Of a stretch of 64,000 bases of DNA, positions 19,886 through 27,114 are shown in pieces. The position numbers were made by a program, and so were the translations under genes. Where the stretch lies: the NCBI GenBank assembly GCA_017304475.1, contig JAFKKV010000017.1, positions 186,001-250,000 of the forward strand, read 5' to 3'. The stretch's first letter is position 1, and each line of letters begins with the position of its first letter. The notes under the pieces were generated by a model. That model saw nothing but the letters and a program-made list of their open reading frames with translations. It was not told where the DNA came from and searched no databases. The DNA is from Hyphomicrobiales bacterium (GTDB lineage Bacteria > Pseudomonadota > Alphaproteobacteria > Rhizobiales > Phreatobacteraceae).

Positions 19886-21066
19886 CGATCGACCTCCCCG
19901 AAGACGATGTCGATCGAGCCGAGGATCGCCGAGACGTCGGCCAGCATGTGGCCCTTGCACAGGAAGTCCATCGCCTGCAGGTGGGCGAAGCCCGGCGCGC
20001 GGATCTTGCAGCGATAGGGCTTGTTGGAGCCATCGGCGACCAGATAGACGCCGAACTCGCCCTTGGGCGCCTCGACCGCGGCATAGACCTCGCCGGCCGG
20101 CACGTGGAAGCCCTCGGTATAGAGCTTGAAGTGGTGGATCAGCGCTTCCATCGAGCGCTTCATCTCGCCGCGCTTCGGCGGCACCACCTTCTGGTCCTTG
20201 GCCGAGACCGGCCCCGGCGTCTCGCGCAGCAGCTTGGTCACCTGCTTCATGATCCGGACCGACTGGCGCATCTCTTCCATGCGGATGAGATAACGGTCGT
20301 AGCAGTCGCCGTTCTTGCCGATCGGGATGTCGAAATCGAGCTCGGCATAACATTCATAGGGCTGCGACTTGCGCAGGTCCCAGGGCGTGCCGGACCCGCG
20401 GATCATCACGCCGGAAAAGCCCCAGGCCCAGCATTCCTCGATCGACACGACGCCGATATCGACATTGCGCTGCTTGAAGATGCGGTTGGGCGTCAGCAGC
20501 GCGTCGAGATCGTCGACCACTTTCAGGAACGGGTCGCACCAGGCTTCGATATCGTCGACCAGCTTCACCGGCAGGTCCTGGTGCACGCCGCCGACGCGGA
20601 AATAGGCCGCGTGCATGCGCGAGCCGGAGGCGCGCTCGTAGAAGATCATCAGCTTCTCGCGCTCCTCGAAGCCCCAGAGCGGCGGCGTCAGCGCGCCGAC
20701 ATCCATGGCCTGGGTGGTCACGTTGAGCAGATGCGAGAGGATGCGGCCGATTTCGCTGTAGAGCACGCGGATCAGCTGGGCCCGGCGCGGCACCTCGATG
20801 CCGAGCATGCGCTCGACCGCCAGGCAGAAGGCATGTTCCTGGTTCATCGGCGCGACATAGTCGAGCCGGTCGAAATAGGGGATCGCCTGCAGATAGGTCT
20901 TGGTCTCGATCAGCTTCTCGGTGCCGCGATGCAGCAGGCCGATATGCGGATCGACACGCTCGACCACCTCGCCGTCGAGCTCCATCACCAGGCGCAGCAC
21001 GCCGTGCGCGGCCGGATGCTGCGGGCCCCAGTTGAAGGTGAAGTTACGAATGTCGTGTTCGCCCAT
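19882..21066 (-). CDS. nuoD: NADH-quinone oxidoreductase subunit D
   Basis: A 394-residue 49-kDa-type subunit related to [NiFe]-hydrogenase large subunits, forming with NuoB the quinone-reduction site. Conserved features are [16 protein letters not shown] with the quinone-contacting His near the N-terminus, HRGTEKLIE, and the C-terminal [27 protein letters not shown]. NuoC and NuoD are separate genes, as in alphaproteobacteria and unlike the E. coli fusion. nuoC ends 12 bases upstream of its start. Confidence 0.97.
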   Translation of the reverse strand: MGEHDIRNFTFNWGPQHPAAHGVLRLVMELDGEVVERVDPHIGLLHRGTEKLIETKTYLQAIPYFDRLDYVAPMNQEHAFCLAVERMLGIEVPRRAQLIRVLYSEIGRILSHLLNVTTQAMDVGALTPPLWGFEEREKLMIFYERASGSRMHAAYFRVGGVHQDLPVKLVDDIEAWCDPFLKVVDDLDALLTPNRIFKQRNVDIGVVSIEECWAWGFSGVMIRGSGTPWDLRKSQPYECYAELDFDIPIGKNGDCYDRYLIRMEEMRQSVRIMKQVTKLLRETPGPVSAKDQKVVPPKRGEMKRSMEALIHHFKLYTEGFHVPAGEVYAAVEAPKGEFGVYLVADGSNKPYRCKIRAPGFAHLQAMDFLCKGHMLADVSAILGSIDIVFGEVDR

Positions 21067-21078
21067 CTCGGTCCCCGC

Positions 21079-21699
21079 TCAGCTCGCCTTCGCCTTCTCG
21101 TCACCGGGCAGCACGTAATCCGTACCCTCCCATGGTGACAGGAAATCGAACTGGCGGAATTCCTGGGCAAGCCGGACCGGCTCGTAGACGACCCGCTTCT
21201 GCTGGTCGTCGTAGCGGACCTCGACGAAACCGGAGGTCGGAAAGTCCTTGCGCAGCGGATGGCCGTCGAAACCGTAATCGGTCAAGAGCCGCCGCAAATC
21301 CGGATGGCCGGTGAACAGCACGCCATAGAGATCATAGGTCTCACGCTCGAACCAGACGGCGCCCGGGAAGACCGGCGTGATCGAGGCGACCGGCGTCGTC
21401 TCGTCGGCCTGCACCTTCACGCGGATCCGCGAATTCTGCTTCGGTGACAGGAAGTGGTAGACCACGTCGAAACGCTTGGCCCGGCCCGGATAATCGACGC
21501 CGCAGACGTCGATGATGTTCCAGAACTGGCAGCGCGCGTCGTCACGCAGGAAAGTCACCACTTTGGTGATCTCGGCTGCTTCCGCGGTCAGGGTCAGTTC
21601 GCCAAAGGCGACCACGGCACCGGTCACGGCACCGGGCAACGCCTGCACGATATAGTCGCCGAGATCGTTCAAGAGCAGCCCCTCGCCACCGATCGCCAT
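21079..21699 (-). CDS. nuoC: NADH-quinone oxidoreductase subunit C
   Basis: A 206-residue 30-kDa-type peripheral subunit. The signature [20 protein letters not shown] is intact and is followed by the typical [17 protein letters not shown] 21699 gives the normal N-terminus; the frame is open for a further 32 codons but those overlap the preceding small gene. The gene overlaps nothing and ends 12 bases before nuoD. Confidence 0.95.
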   Translation of the reverse strand: MAIGGEGLLLNDLGDYIVQALPGAVTGAVVAFGELTLTAEAAEITKVVTFLRDDARCQFWNIIDVCGVDYPGRAKRFDVVYHFLSPKQNSRIRVKVQADETTPVASITPVFPGAVWFERETYDLYGVLFTGHPDLRRLLTDYGFDGHPLRKDFPTSGFVEVRYDDQQKRVVYEPVRLAQEFRQFDFLSPWEGTDYVLPGDEKAKAS

Positions 21700-21739
21700 A
21701 TTCCGCGTTCCCACATTCCCAAGCACTTCAAAACCCAAG

Positions 21740-22153
21740 CTAGCCGGCTGACTCACAAGTGGTCTCGAATGACGGCAGTCTGACCCAAAATCCATCCAGA
21801 TTGCAGCGTTCGATCCGTAAGCGCGCTTCGGTTGAAAAAAACGTCAAATGACATGTCTTCCGTACATTGCGCACAATTCCCTGGTGCACGACGCGCAATC
21901 TATTGCGCGACAACCTCGACCATCGGCCGCCGAAATCCCACCCGTCACCATCACTGGCGACGCCCCCGTGAAACACCCCGCCCCTGCAAAAACACACAGT
22001 TGCAGATCGGAGCCTGCGTTTTGAATCGGCATCGTCAAATTCGGCCGAATAACAGCGCCCTTCGATCATATCCTCACCGTCCGCCACAGCAGGGACGGAC
22101 CACGCACCCATCGAGGCTGCCACCAGCAAAAGTGCTCTGCTGAACCTCGTCAT
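21740..22153 (-). CDS. Small cysteine-rich exported protein between nuoB and nuoC
   Basis: A 137-residue protein with an N-terminal signal peptide ([21 protein letters not shown], cleavage near residue 25). The mature chain has six cysteines (residues 34, 54, 56, 101, 117 and 133), an even number suited to periplasmic disulfides, and many Arg, Trp and Gly. It starts 4 bases after the nuoB stop with GGTGAGG just upstream and ends 40 bases before nuoC. Its DNA is noticeably less GC-rich and its codon choice less biased than the nuo genes either side, which suggests a later insertion into the operon. No family recognised; a role in complex I assembly is conceivable but unsupported. Confidence 0.65.
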   Translation of the reverse strand: MTRFSRALLLVAASMGAWSVPAVADGEDMIEGRCYSAEFDDADSKRRLRSATVCFCRGGVFHGGVASDGDGWDFGGRWSRLSRNRLRVVHQGIVRNVRKTCHLTFFSTEARLRIERCNLDGFWVRLPSFETTCESAG

Positions 22154-22157
22154 CCCC

Positions 22158-22739
22158 TCACCGCTCGATCGTGCCGGTGCGGCGGATCTTCTTCTGCAGA
22201 AGCAGCACGCCGTAGAGCAGCGCTTCCGCCGTCGGCGGGCAGCCCGGCACGTAGATGTCGACCGGAACGACCCGGTCGCAGCCGCGCACGACCGCGTAGG
22301 AATAATGATAGTAGCCGCCGCCATTGGCGCAGGAGCCCATCGAGATGACGTAGCGCGGCTCGGGCATCTGGTCGTAGACCTTGCGCAGCGCCGGCGCCAT
22401 CTTGTTGGTCAGCGTGCCCGCGACGATCATCACGTCCGACTGGCGCGGCGAGGCGCGCGGCGCGAAGCCGAAACGCTCGACGTCGTAGCGCGGCATGGAC
22501 AGCTGCATCATCTCGACCGCGCAGCAGGCGAGCCCGAAGGTCATCCACATGAGCGAGCCGGTGCGCGCCCAGTTGATCAGGTCGTCGGTGGCGGTGACGA
22601 TGAAGCCCTTGTCGGCGAGCTCGTTATTGATCCCCGAGAAGAACGGGTCGGCCGAGCCTATGGGCTTGCCGTCGAGGCCGAGCAGGCCTTTGGGTGCGGG
22701 AGCGACGATCGGATCGCCGCGGTCGAGGGCGGTTGCCAT
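22158..22739 (-). CDS. nuoB: NADH-quinone oxidoreductase subunit B
   Basis: A 193-residue subunit carrying cluster N2, the last iron-sulfur centre before quinone. The four ligands are visible: the tandem pair Cys72-Cys73 ([12 protein letters not shown]), Cys137 (MGSCANGGG) and Cys167 ([14 protein letters not shown]). The N-terminal 40 residues are variable, as usual. It follows nuoA by 41 bases. Confidence 0.97.
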   Translation of the reverse strand: MATALDRGDPIVAPAPKGLLGLDGKPIGSADPFFSGINNELADKGFIVTATDDLINWARTGSLMWMTFGLACCAVEMMQLSMPRYDVERFGFAPRASPRQSDVMIVAGTLTNKMAPALRKVYDQMPEPRYVISMGSCANGGGYYHYSYAVVRGCDRVVPVDIYVPGCPPTAEALLYGVLLLQKKIRRTGTIER

Positions 22740-22780
22740 GGGTCAGAACCTCAATCCCAAACGTCTCAAGTTCGAGCGCA

Positions 22781-23146
22781 TCAGTCCCATTCCAACGCGC
22801 CCTTCTTCCACTCGTAGATGAAGCCGATCGTCAGCACGCCGAGGAAGGACATCATCGACCAGAAGCCGAACCAGCCGACGCTCTTGAAGGCGACCGCCCA
22901 AGGGAACAGGAAGGCGACTTCGAGGTCGAAGATGATGAACAGGATGGCGACCAGGTAGAAGCGCACGTCGAACTTCATGCGTGCATCGGCGAAGGCGTTG
23001 AAACCGCACTCATAGGCCGACAGCTTCTCGGGATCCGGATTCGCATAGGCGATCAGGAAGGGCGCGACCAGCAGCGCCAGCCCGATGACGGCGGCAAGGG
23101 CGATGAAAATAACGAGCGGTAGATAGTCGCTCAGAAGCTCGTTCAC
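22781..23146 (-). CDS. nuoA: NADH-quinone oxidoreductase subunit A
   Basis: A 121-residue, three-helix membrane subunit (ND3 homologue) and the first gene of the operon. The hallmark loop and helix [20 protein letters not shown] followed by [12 protein letters not shown] is intact, including the Cys of the ND3 switch loop. Promoter-like sequence and a small hairpin (CGCAGG/CCTGCG at 23168-23188) lie in the leader. Confidence 0.96.
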   Translation of the reverse strand: MNELLSDYLPLVIFIALAAVIGLALLVAPFLIAYANPDPEKLSAYECGFNAFADARMKFDVRFYLVAILFIIFDLEVAFLFPWAVAFKSVGWFGFWSMMSFLGVLTIGFIYEWKKGALEWD

Positions 23147-23205
23147 TGGCTGCTCTCCACGCCTCGATCGCAGGTTTTCCGGCCTGCGTGCGACATTTGC
23201 CCCGT

Positions 23206-23234
23206 GCCTTACTCCCTCGCCTGTTGCGGTGCAA
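23206..23234 (-). promoter_or_regulatory. Possible promoter of the nuo operon
   Basis: Upstream of nuoA the minus strand reads TTGCAC, 17 bases, TAAGGC. The -35 is good and the -10 poor. The position, about 60 bases before the start codon, fits, but the match alone is weak. Confidence 0.3.
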
Positions 23235-23293
23235 GCAGCGGGGGCCGCGGAAGGATCACATTCCTTAGAAACGTTATGAGGAAAATGCAGGGC

Positions 23294-24055
23294 TCAGAAA
23301 TCGGCACGCAAACTGAGCTGGGGAACGATCAGCCAGCGCGAATAGCGCACCTCCGGCGCGCTCGACCAGCGATTCTCGTAAGCCAGGAATGCCGAAACCT
23401 GCACCCCCTTGCGGATCTCGTAGCGGGCTCCGGCCGCGACATTGGCGACCACGTCGTTGCGCGTCGAGGTCCAGTGCGGCACGTGCCGCTGGTCGATCTT
23501 GGGCACGAAGACCAGGTCGAGCTGTTCGTTGATCCTATAGAAGAAGGGCAGCGCGATCTGGATCTTCGAGCGCTCCTTCTGGGAATCGGTCGAGAACCGG
23601 TAGGCCAGCATGATCCTGGGTGACACCGACCAGGGCGTGCCCGCGAAGGCGTAGCTGCGCGACAGCTGGGTCTGGAACTCCAGTCCGGTCGCCGACGGGC
23701 TGTTGAACAGCCCGTCCCAGGACGGCGTCGCCTCCATCGTGCCGGACCAGGAGAGGTCGCCGAAATTCCGGCTCAACGTCAATCCGCCGGCAAAACCCGA
23801 GGCACCGACGATGAAAGGCCGGCCCGCCAGGCCCACTTGCGTCAGGACATAGGATTCGACCGCGCTATCCGCGTCGATCTGCCGGCGCATCGCGACGCGG
23901 AAGCCGGGAATCACCACGAAATTGGGCGGCCTGCCGTTGAGAATATCCGGATCGGGAAAATCGAAATCGGCCGCGGACGCCGGCACGGCCACGGCCGCGG
24001 CCATGGCGAGAATCACCAGCGCGGCGCCTTGGCGAAGGCCCGACCTGTTCGGCAT
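23294..24055 (-). CDS. Putative outer membrane beta-barrel protein
   Basis: A 253-residue exported protein. Residues 1-28 are a clear signal peptide (GAALVILAMAAAVAVPASA then ADFDF). The mature part alternates polar and hydrophobic residues in short strands, has many Tyr, Trp and Arg, and ends in the Phe typical of outer membrane proteins (LSLRADF). Segments such as RIMLAYRFSTDSQ and GARYEIRKGVQVSAFLAYENRW read as barrel strands. No specific porin family is recognised. It is on the nuo strand but upstream of the nuo leader, so probably a separate unit; the nuo promoter would lie just after it. Confidence 0.6.
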   Translation of the reverse strand: MPNRSGLRQGAALVILAMAAAVAVPASAADFDFPDPDILNGRPPNFVVIPGFRVAMRRQIDADSAVESYVLTQVGLAGRPFIVGASGFAGGLTLSRNFGDLSWSGTMEATPSWDGLFNSPSATGLEFQTQLSRSYAFAGTPWSVSPRIMLAYRFSTDSQKERSKIQIALPFFYRINEQLDLVFVPKIDQRHVPHWTSTRNDVVANVAAGARYEIRKGVQVSAFLAYENRWSSAPEVRYSRWLIVPQLSLRADF

Positions 24056-24334
24056 GACGCCGCGCCCCCTGTCCAACGCAGCCCGAAGAAGACGGTCAGG
24101 TTGGCTGAGTTCGTCTCGCGGCTCAAGCCTCCGGTACAGACACCGCACCGTTTTCCGTCGACCGCGCATGGCGCGGGGGCCGGACAGGCGCGGCGAGGTT
24201 TTTCGCGAGGTGGACGGCGTGGATGTCAGGGACAAGCCCGGCCAAGGCAAGAGCCGTCCCGGCAACAGGGGCGCCGCATCGGCCGACGCAGGCCCCGGGC
24301 CCCGCCCGGCCTGCGGTGAGTTCAACACATCGTC

Positions 24335-24358
24335 CTGCCCGGGCTTGGGCCCGGGCAG
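24335..24358. repeat. CCCGGG-type intergenic palindrome
   Basis: CTGCCCGGGC-TTGG-GCCCGGGCAG, two perfect 10-base arms, lies in the 353-base gap 24056-24408. Its flank (TCAACACATCGTC) matches the flank of the pair at 38.35-38.50 kb, so the three belong to one repeat family. The rest of this gap shows no gene. Confidence 0.75.
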
Positions 24359-24408
24359 CCAGGACTTGTTCGCGAAAGATCAGCCCGTCATGACACCGTC
24401 CGGCAACA

Positions 24409-24654
24409 CTAGCTGCCGGATGACCGCCTGGCGCCGGCCAGCGCCAATTGGCGCCGCACCGACATGAAGTTCGGCGTGGCGATCGTCGGAGCCTTGGCCC
24501 GCTCGGCGATTTCGGCCATCTCGGCCATGGCGAGGTCGAGAAAATGGATCACCAGGCCATGACGCTGCGGGTCGGCCAGGCCGCGCAATTCGCACAGCAT
24601 GCCGACGAGATAGTCTTCGCGATTGGCGGAGAGTTGATTGTGGTCGTAGCTCAT
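24409..24654 (-). CDS. Small hypothetical protein downstream of the AHL synthase
   Basis: An 81-residue, probably helical and soluble protein with no signal peptide or membrane segment. The middle is an amphipathic run (HFLDLAMAEMAEIAERAK). It begins 10 bases after the AHL synthase stop codon on the same strand, so it is almost certainly co-transcribed and regulated by quorum sensing. A good ATG and biased codons support a real gene. No family is recognised and no function is proposed. Confidence 0.6.
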   Translation of the reverse strand: MSYDHNQLSANREDYLVGMLCELRGLADPQRHGLVIHFLDLAMAEMAEIAERAKAPTIATPNFMSVRRQLALAGARRSSGS

Positions 24655-24664
24655 GACGGCAACC

Positions 24665-25288
24665 TCACTGCAGGAGTTCGGGAACGCGGACCGAGTGCTT
24701 GTGCGCGGCGGGAATGTTGCGGTCGATCAGCACGTCGAGCGCCTGCGAGGTGATCTCCATCGCCGCGGAAACGGCGATTTCGTTCTCCACCCGGGTCGGC
24801 AGGCCGAGCGGCCGCGCCTTGATGCCGAGCCGGTCGAAGCGCAGCAGCCAGTCGGGATGGCCCTGCCAGGTCAGCGTATCCACGTCGTTGTCGAGGCAAT
24901 GTTCGAACACCGCCCTCAGCATCTCGCCCGAGCCGAACGACCAGCGACCATCGCCGCGCACGGGCGCGGCGATGCAGAGCCGCGTCCACTCCCAGATCTG
25001 CGGCCCCCTGGGAATGCCGCGCGGCGCCAGATAGGGATAAACATTGGCCAGGAGATGGGGATAGATCGTCGGCAGGATGCGCGAATAGACGGCCACCTGT
25101 CCGTCCTTGACCAGCAGGACATGCTGGGCATGGGCGTGGTCGAACTCGTCGATCTCCCGCCCGTCCCGGTGCCGGAGGCTCTCCCAGCCCTTTTCTTCGA
25201 CGAAGACCTGGTGCCGAAGCTGGAACGCCTGGTCCATCAGCCGCGGAAAGCGACCGACATCGGTGCCTTCGATGATGAAAAGCTCCAT
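24665..25288 (-). CDS. LuxI-type acyl-homoserine lactone synthase
   Basis: A 207-residue autoinducer synthase that joins an acyl group to S-adenosylmethionine to make N-acyl-homoserine lactone. All residues conserved in the family are present: Arg25, Phe29 and Trp35 (LRHQVFVEEKGWE), Asp47 and Asp50 (DEFD), Arg70 (YSRIL), Glu100 and Arg103 (WEWTR). The acyl specificity cannot be read from sequence. It lies 142 bases downstream of the LuxR gene on the same strand; a lux box-like palindrome and a strong hairpin over its ribosome site lie between them. The start ATG has AGGAGG 6 bases upstream, inside that hairpin. Confidence 0.95.
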   Translation of the reverse strand: MELFIIEGTDVGRFPRLMDQAFQLRHQVFVEEKGWESLRHRDGREIDEFDHAHAQHVLLVKDGQVAVYSRILPTIYPHLLANVYPYLAPRGIPRGPQIWEWTRLCIAAPVRGDGRWSFGSGEMLRAVFEHCLDNDVDTLTWQGHPDWLLRFDRLGIKARPLGLPTRVENEIAVSAAMEITSQALDVLIDRNIPAAHKHSVRVPELLQ

Positions 25289-25294
25289 CGCGAA

Positions 25295-25325
25295 CCTCCT
25301 CTTTGCGGCAGAAGCAAAGAGGAGG
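25295..25325 (-). promoter_or_regulatory. Perfect 12-bp hairpin sequestering the luxI ribosome binding site
   Basis: On the minus strand CCTCCTCTTTGC (25325-25314), a 7-base loop and GCAAAGAGGAGG (25306-25295) form a mismatch-free 12-bp stem. The AGGAGG ribosome site of the AHL synthase lies wholly in the 3' arm, 6 bases before the ATG. No T-run follows in either direction, so it is not a terminator. In any transcript containing both arms the ribosome site should be masked. Confidence 0.85.
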
Positions 25326-25350
25326 GTTCAGCCGGGCCTATCGGGAATCA

Positions 25351-25370
25351 ACTACCGAGAACTGGGTAAT
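25351..25370 (-). promoter_or_regulatory. Lux box-like operator upstream of luxI
   Basis: A 20-base imperfect palindrome, ACTACCGAGAACTGGGTAAT, symmetric at 7 of 10 positions per half (core TACC.AG..CT.GGTA). Size, symmetry and placement 63 bases before the AHL synthase start match LuxR-type binding sites, and a LuxR gene is adjacent. With the usual centre at -42.5, transcription would start near 25318. Confidence 0.6.
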
Positions 25371-25430
25371 TGACCACGCTCCCGGCGCAGGGGATGATGC
25401 CTGAGCGAAGCGCCTGCGCGGTCGTCCGGT

Positions 25431-26159
25431 TCAATGGATGATGCCGGCCCGGAGCGCCCTGGCGACCAGCTGCGGCTTGTTTCCGCAGCGCATTTTCCGC
25501 TCGGCCGAATGGATGTGCTTGACGACGGTCGCCTCGGCGATGCCGATGATCTCGCCGATCTCCCAGGACGTCTTGCCTTCGGCGGTCCAGCGCACGCATT
25601 CGGTCTCGCGCGGGCTCAGCACCGACTTGTCGCCGTTCATGATCTGGCGCGGCCTCAGCGCCATATAGCCATACATGCTGATCAAATGCAGGGCGGCCTG
25701 GTCGCGCGTCGAGATCTCGTAGCGGTCGCAGCCGAAGGAGACGGCGGCTTCGAAACCGTCGGTATCGTGAATCGGCACGATCAGGCCGTCGCGAAGCCCG
25801 AAATCACCGGCCTCGTCGAGCACCTTGAGCTGGTCACGCTTGAGATTCGGCGACCGCGTGTCGGTCCAGCGGAACGGATCGCGGCTCTGCAGCACGCGGT
25901 GCAGCGCCGGATCGAACCGGCCATAATTCAATTCGTTGTAGCGCTCCCACCACCCTTCCGGCCATTGATGCATCATGACCAGGGGTTGCAGCCGTTCGCC
26001 GATAATCGGTACGCCGGAGACGATCACCGATGAAAAGCCGAAATTGGCCATCGTCTTGGTGAGCTCGCCGAAAATGACGGCAGGGTCGGTTTCATCGCGC
26101 AAACGGTCGGTGACGTCGAACGCATAGCGGTCAACATCGAATGCCCCATCGCTGTTCAT
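25431..26159 (-). CDS. LuxR-family quorum-sensing regulator
   Basis: A 242-residue regulator with an N-terminal autoinducer-binding domain (residues about 20-165) and a C-terminal LuxR helix-turn-helix (about 175-235). The invariant ligand-domain residues are present: Trp70, Tyr74, Asp83-Pro84 and Trp98 (WPEGW, RFDP, RWTD). The DNA-binding part reads LSPRETECVRWTAEGKTSWE followed by VVKHIHSAERK. ATG 26159 (MNSDGAFDV) is preferred to an upstream TTG. It probably binds the product of the adjacent synthase and acts at the lux box between them. Some Rhizobiales members bind aryl-type lactones; specificity here is unknown. Confidence 0.92.
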   Translation of the reverse strand: MNSDGAFDVDRYAFDVTDRLRDETDPAVIFGELTKTMANFGFSSVIVSGVPIIGERLQPLVMMHQWPEGWWERYNELNYGRFDPALHRVLQSRDPFRWTDTRSPNLKRDQLKVLDEAGDFGLRDGLIVPIHDTDGFEAAVSFGCDRYEISTRDQAALHLISMYGYMALRPRQIMNGDKSVLSPRETECVRWTAEGKTSWEIGEIIGIAEATVVKHIHSAERKMRCGNKPQLVARALRAGIIH

Positions 26160-26569
26160 GGTTCCAGCCCGCAACAAGGTGCATTCACAATCCTAGATCG
26201 AACGCATCTTTTTACCACAAGTCAATCGGTGGCGCAGAGCCCATCTTCTACAACCGCCCACACGCTCGAGTTGATCAAAACGAGAACGTGTAAGATTGGA
26301 GGTATCATACTATTGATCCGATCACCTTGAGCCCATTTTTTAGGCGCCGAATCGTATCGGATTGTGCACTGCCCTGCCCCGCCGCTGCGCCAAATGGCGG
26401 CGGCGCGCCATTCTCGCGAAAGAGCGCTTGCCGCAGGTGCTGAGCAACCGCCCGCCAGCGAAATGGCGGCGGGCGCCGACAAGAGAACAAAAAGGGATCG
26501 AGAGGGTTCGTGTCTTCCGGACCGGCGCGTCCCTGCCGGAAGGCAGGTCGCGAAGTGGAGGTCCAGATA
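26160..26569. other. Intergenic region upstream of the LuxR gene
   Basis: This 410-base stretch between the LuxR gene start and the tRNA terminator has lower GC near the LuxR gene (26200-26340). I find no convincing gene. The only structure is short GC-rich imperfect repeats around 26380-26480 (CCAAATGGCGGCGGCG and GCGAAATGGCGGCGGG). The LuxR promoter presumably lies in the AT-richer part but no clear hexamers were found. Confidence 0.4.
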
Positions 26570-26593
26570 TTCCCCTTAGACTTTCAAGGGGAA
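26570..26593 (-). terminator. Hairpin downstream of tRNA-Asp
   Basis: Minus strand TTCCCCTT-GAAAGTCT-AAGGGGAA, an 8-bp perfect stem 3 bases after the tRNA CCA end, followed by TATCTGG. Position fits a tRNA terminator, but the T-run is poor. Confidence 0.5.
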
Positions 26594-26596
26594 GAG

Positions 26597-26673
26597 TGGC
26601 GCGGGCGACGGGACTCGAACCCGCGACCTCCGGCGTGACAGGCCGGCACTCTAACCAACTGAGCTACGCCCGC
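26597..26673 (-). tRNA. tRNA-Asp (anticodon GTC)
   Basis: A 77-base cloverleaf including an encoded CCA. The acceptor stem GCGGGCG pairs with CGCCCGC, the discriminator base is G, the D-arm contains AGCTCAGTTGGTTAGAG, the anticodon loop CTGTCAC gives GTC, and the T-arm is GCGGGTTCGAGTCCCGT. All stems are complete. Confidence 0.97.
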
Positions 26674-26707
26674 GCGGTCTCGGCGGTTTGTTCCGCCGAG
26701 GTCGCGG

Positions 26708-26736
26708 TGGATACGGGAGCGCCCCGACCATGTCAA
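26708..26736 (-). promoter_or_regulatory. Promoter of tRNA-Asp
   Basis: Minus strand TTGACA, 17-base spacer, TATCCA, ending 35 bases before the tRNA 5' end. The -35 is perfect consensus. Between promoter and tRNA lies a perfect hairpin, CTCGGCGG-AACAAA-CCGCCGAG (26679-26700), which would be in the 5' leader removed by RNase P or other processing. Confidence 0.7.
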
Positions 26737-27114
26737 GGCGCATCGACGTCCTCCTGTGCATAGATTTCGCAATCCGCCGCGCCGGGCCGTTTTGGCGCGG
26801 CCTCCTCTTCCCTCTCCGCGGCGCCGCCGCCGCGTATTCGCGGCCGTGCGAACGTCTTGGCCAGTATCACCGGCCGGCCGAACCGGAAGGCCGGACGTCG
26901 TCGCATCGGTTCGACCGATGATTTTCATGATTTGCCGCCCGATCCCGCCGCTCCCTTGCGGGACGAGACAGGAGATCCCCGGCTCGAAACCAGCACGGCT
27001 AGGAATATTTCGCCCCGATTAGACGATTGTTAACCGTGAAGCGGCGTCATGACCGCGGGAAAAAAGACTGGCGCCGCCCGACGACGCCAGACGGCGCATT
27101 GGGGGGCCGGGTCG

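Noticed and set aside
24056-24334. Possible small gene in the gap upstream of the outer membrane protein
   Set aside because: The only open frames are Arg/Pro-rich, share no codon bias with neighbours and have no ribosome sites; only a palindromic repeat is supported.
25295-25325. Hairpin before luxI as an intrinsic terminator of the luxR transcript
   Set aside because: No T-run follows the stem on either strand, and the 3' arm contains the luxI ribosome binding site.
26597-26673. tRNA-Asp as an integration site for a mobile island
   Set aside because: No integrase, no direct repeat of the tRNA 3' end and no phage-like genes are seen on either side.
26362-26763. A 133-codon plus-strand frame covering the tRNA-Asp region
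   Set aside because: It runs across the tRNA antisense strand and has no domain or ribosome site.
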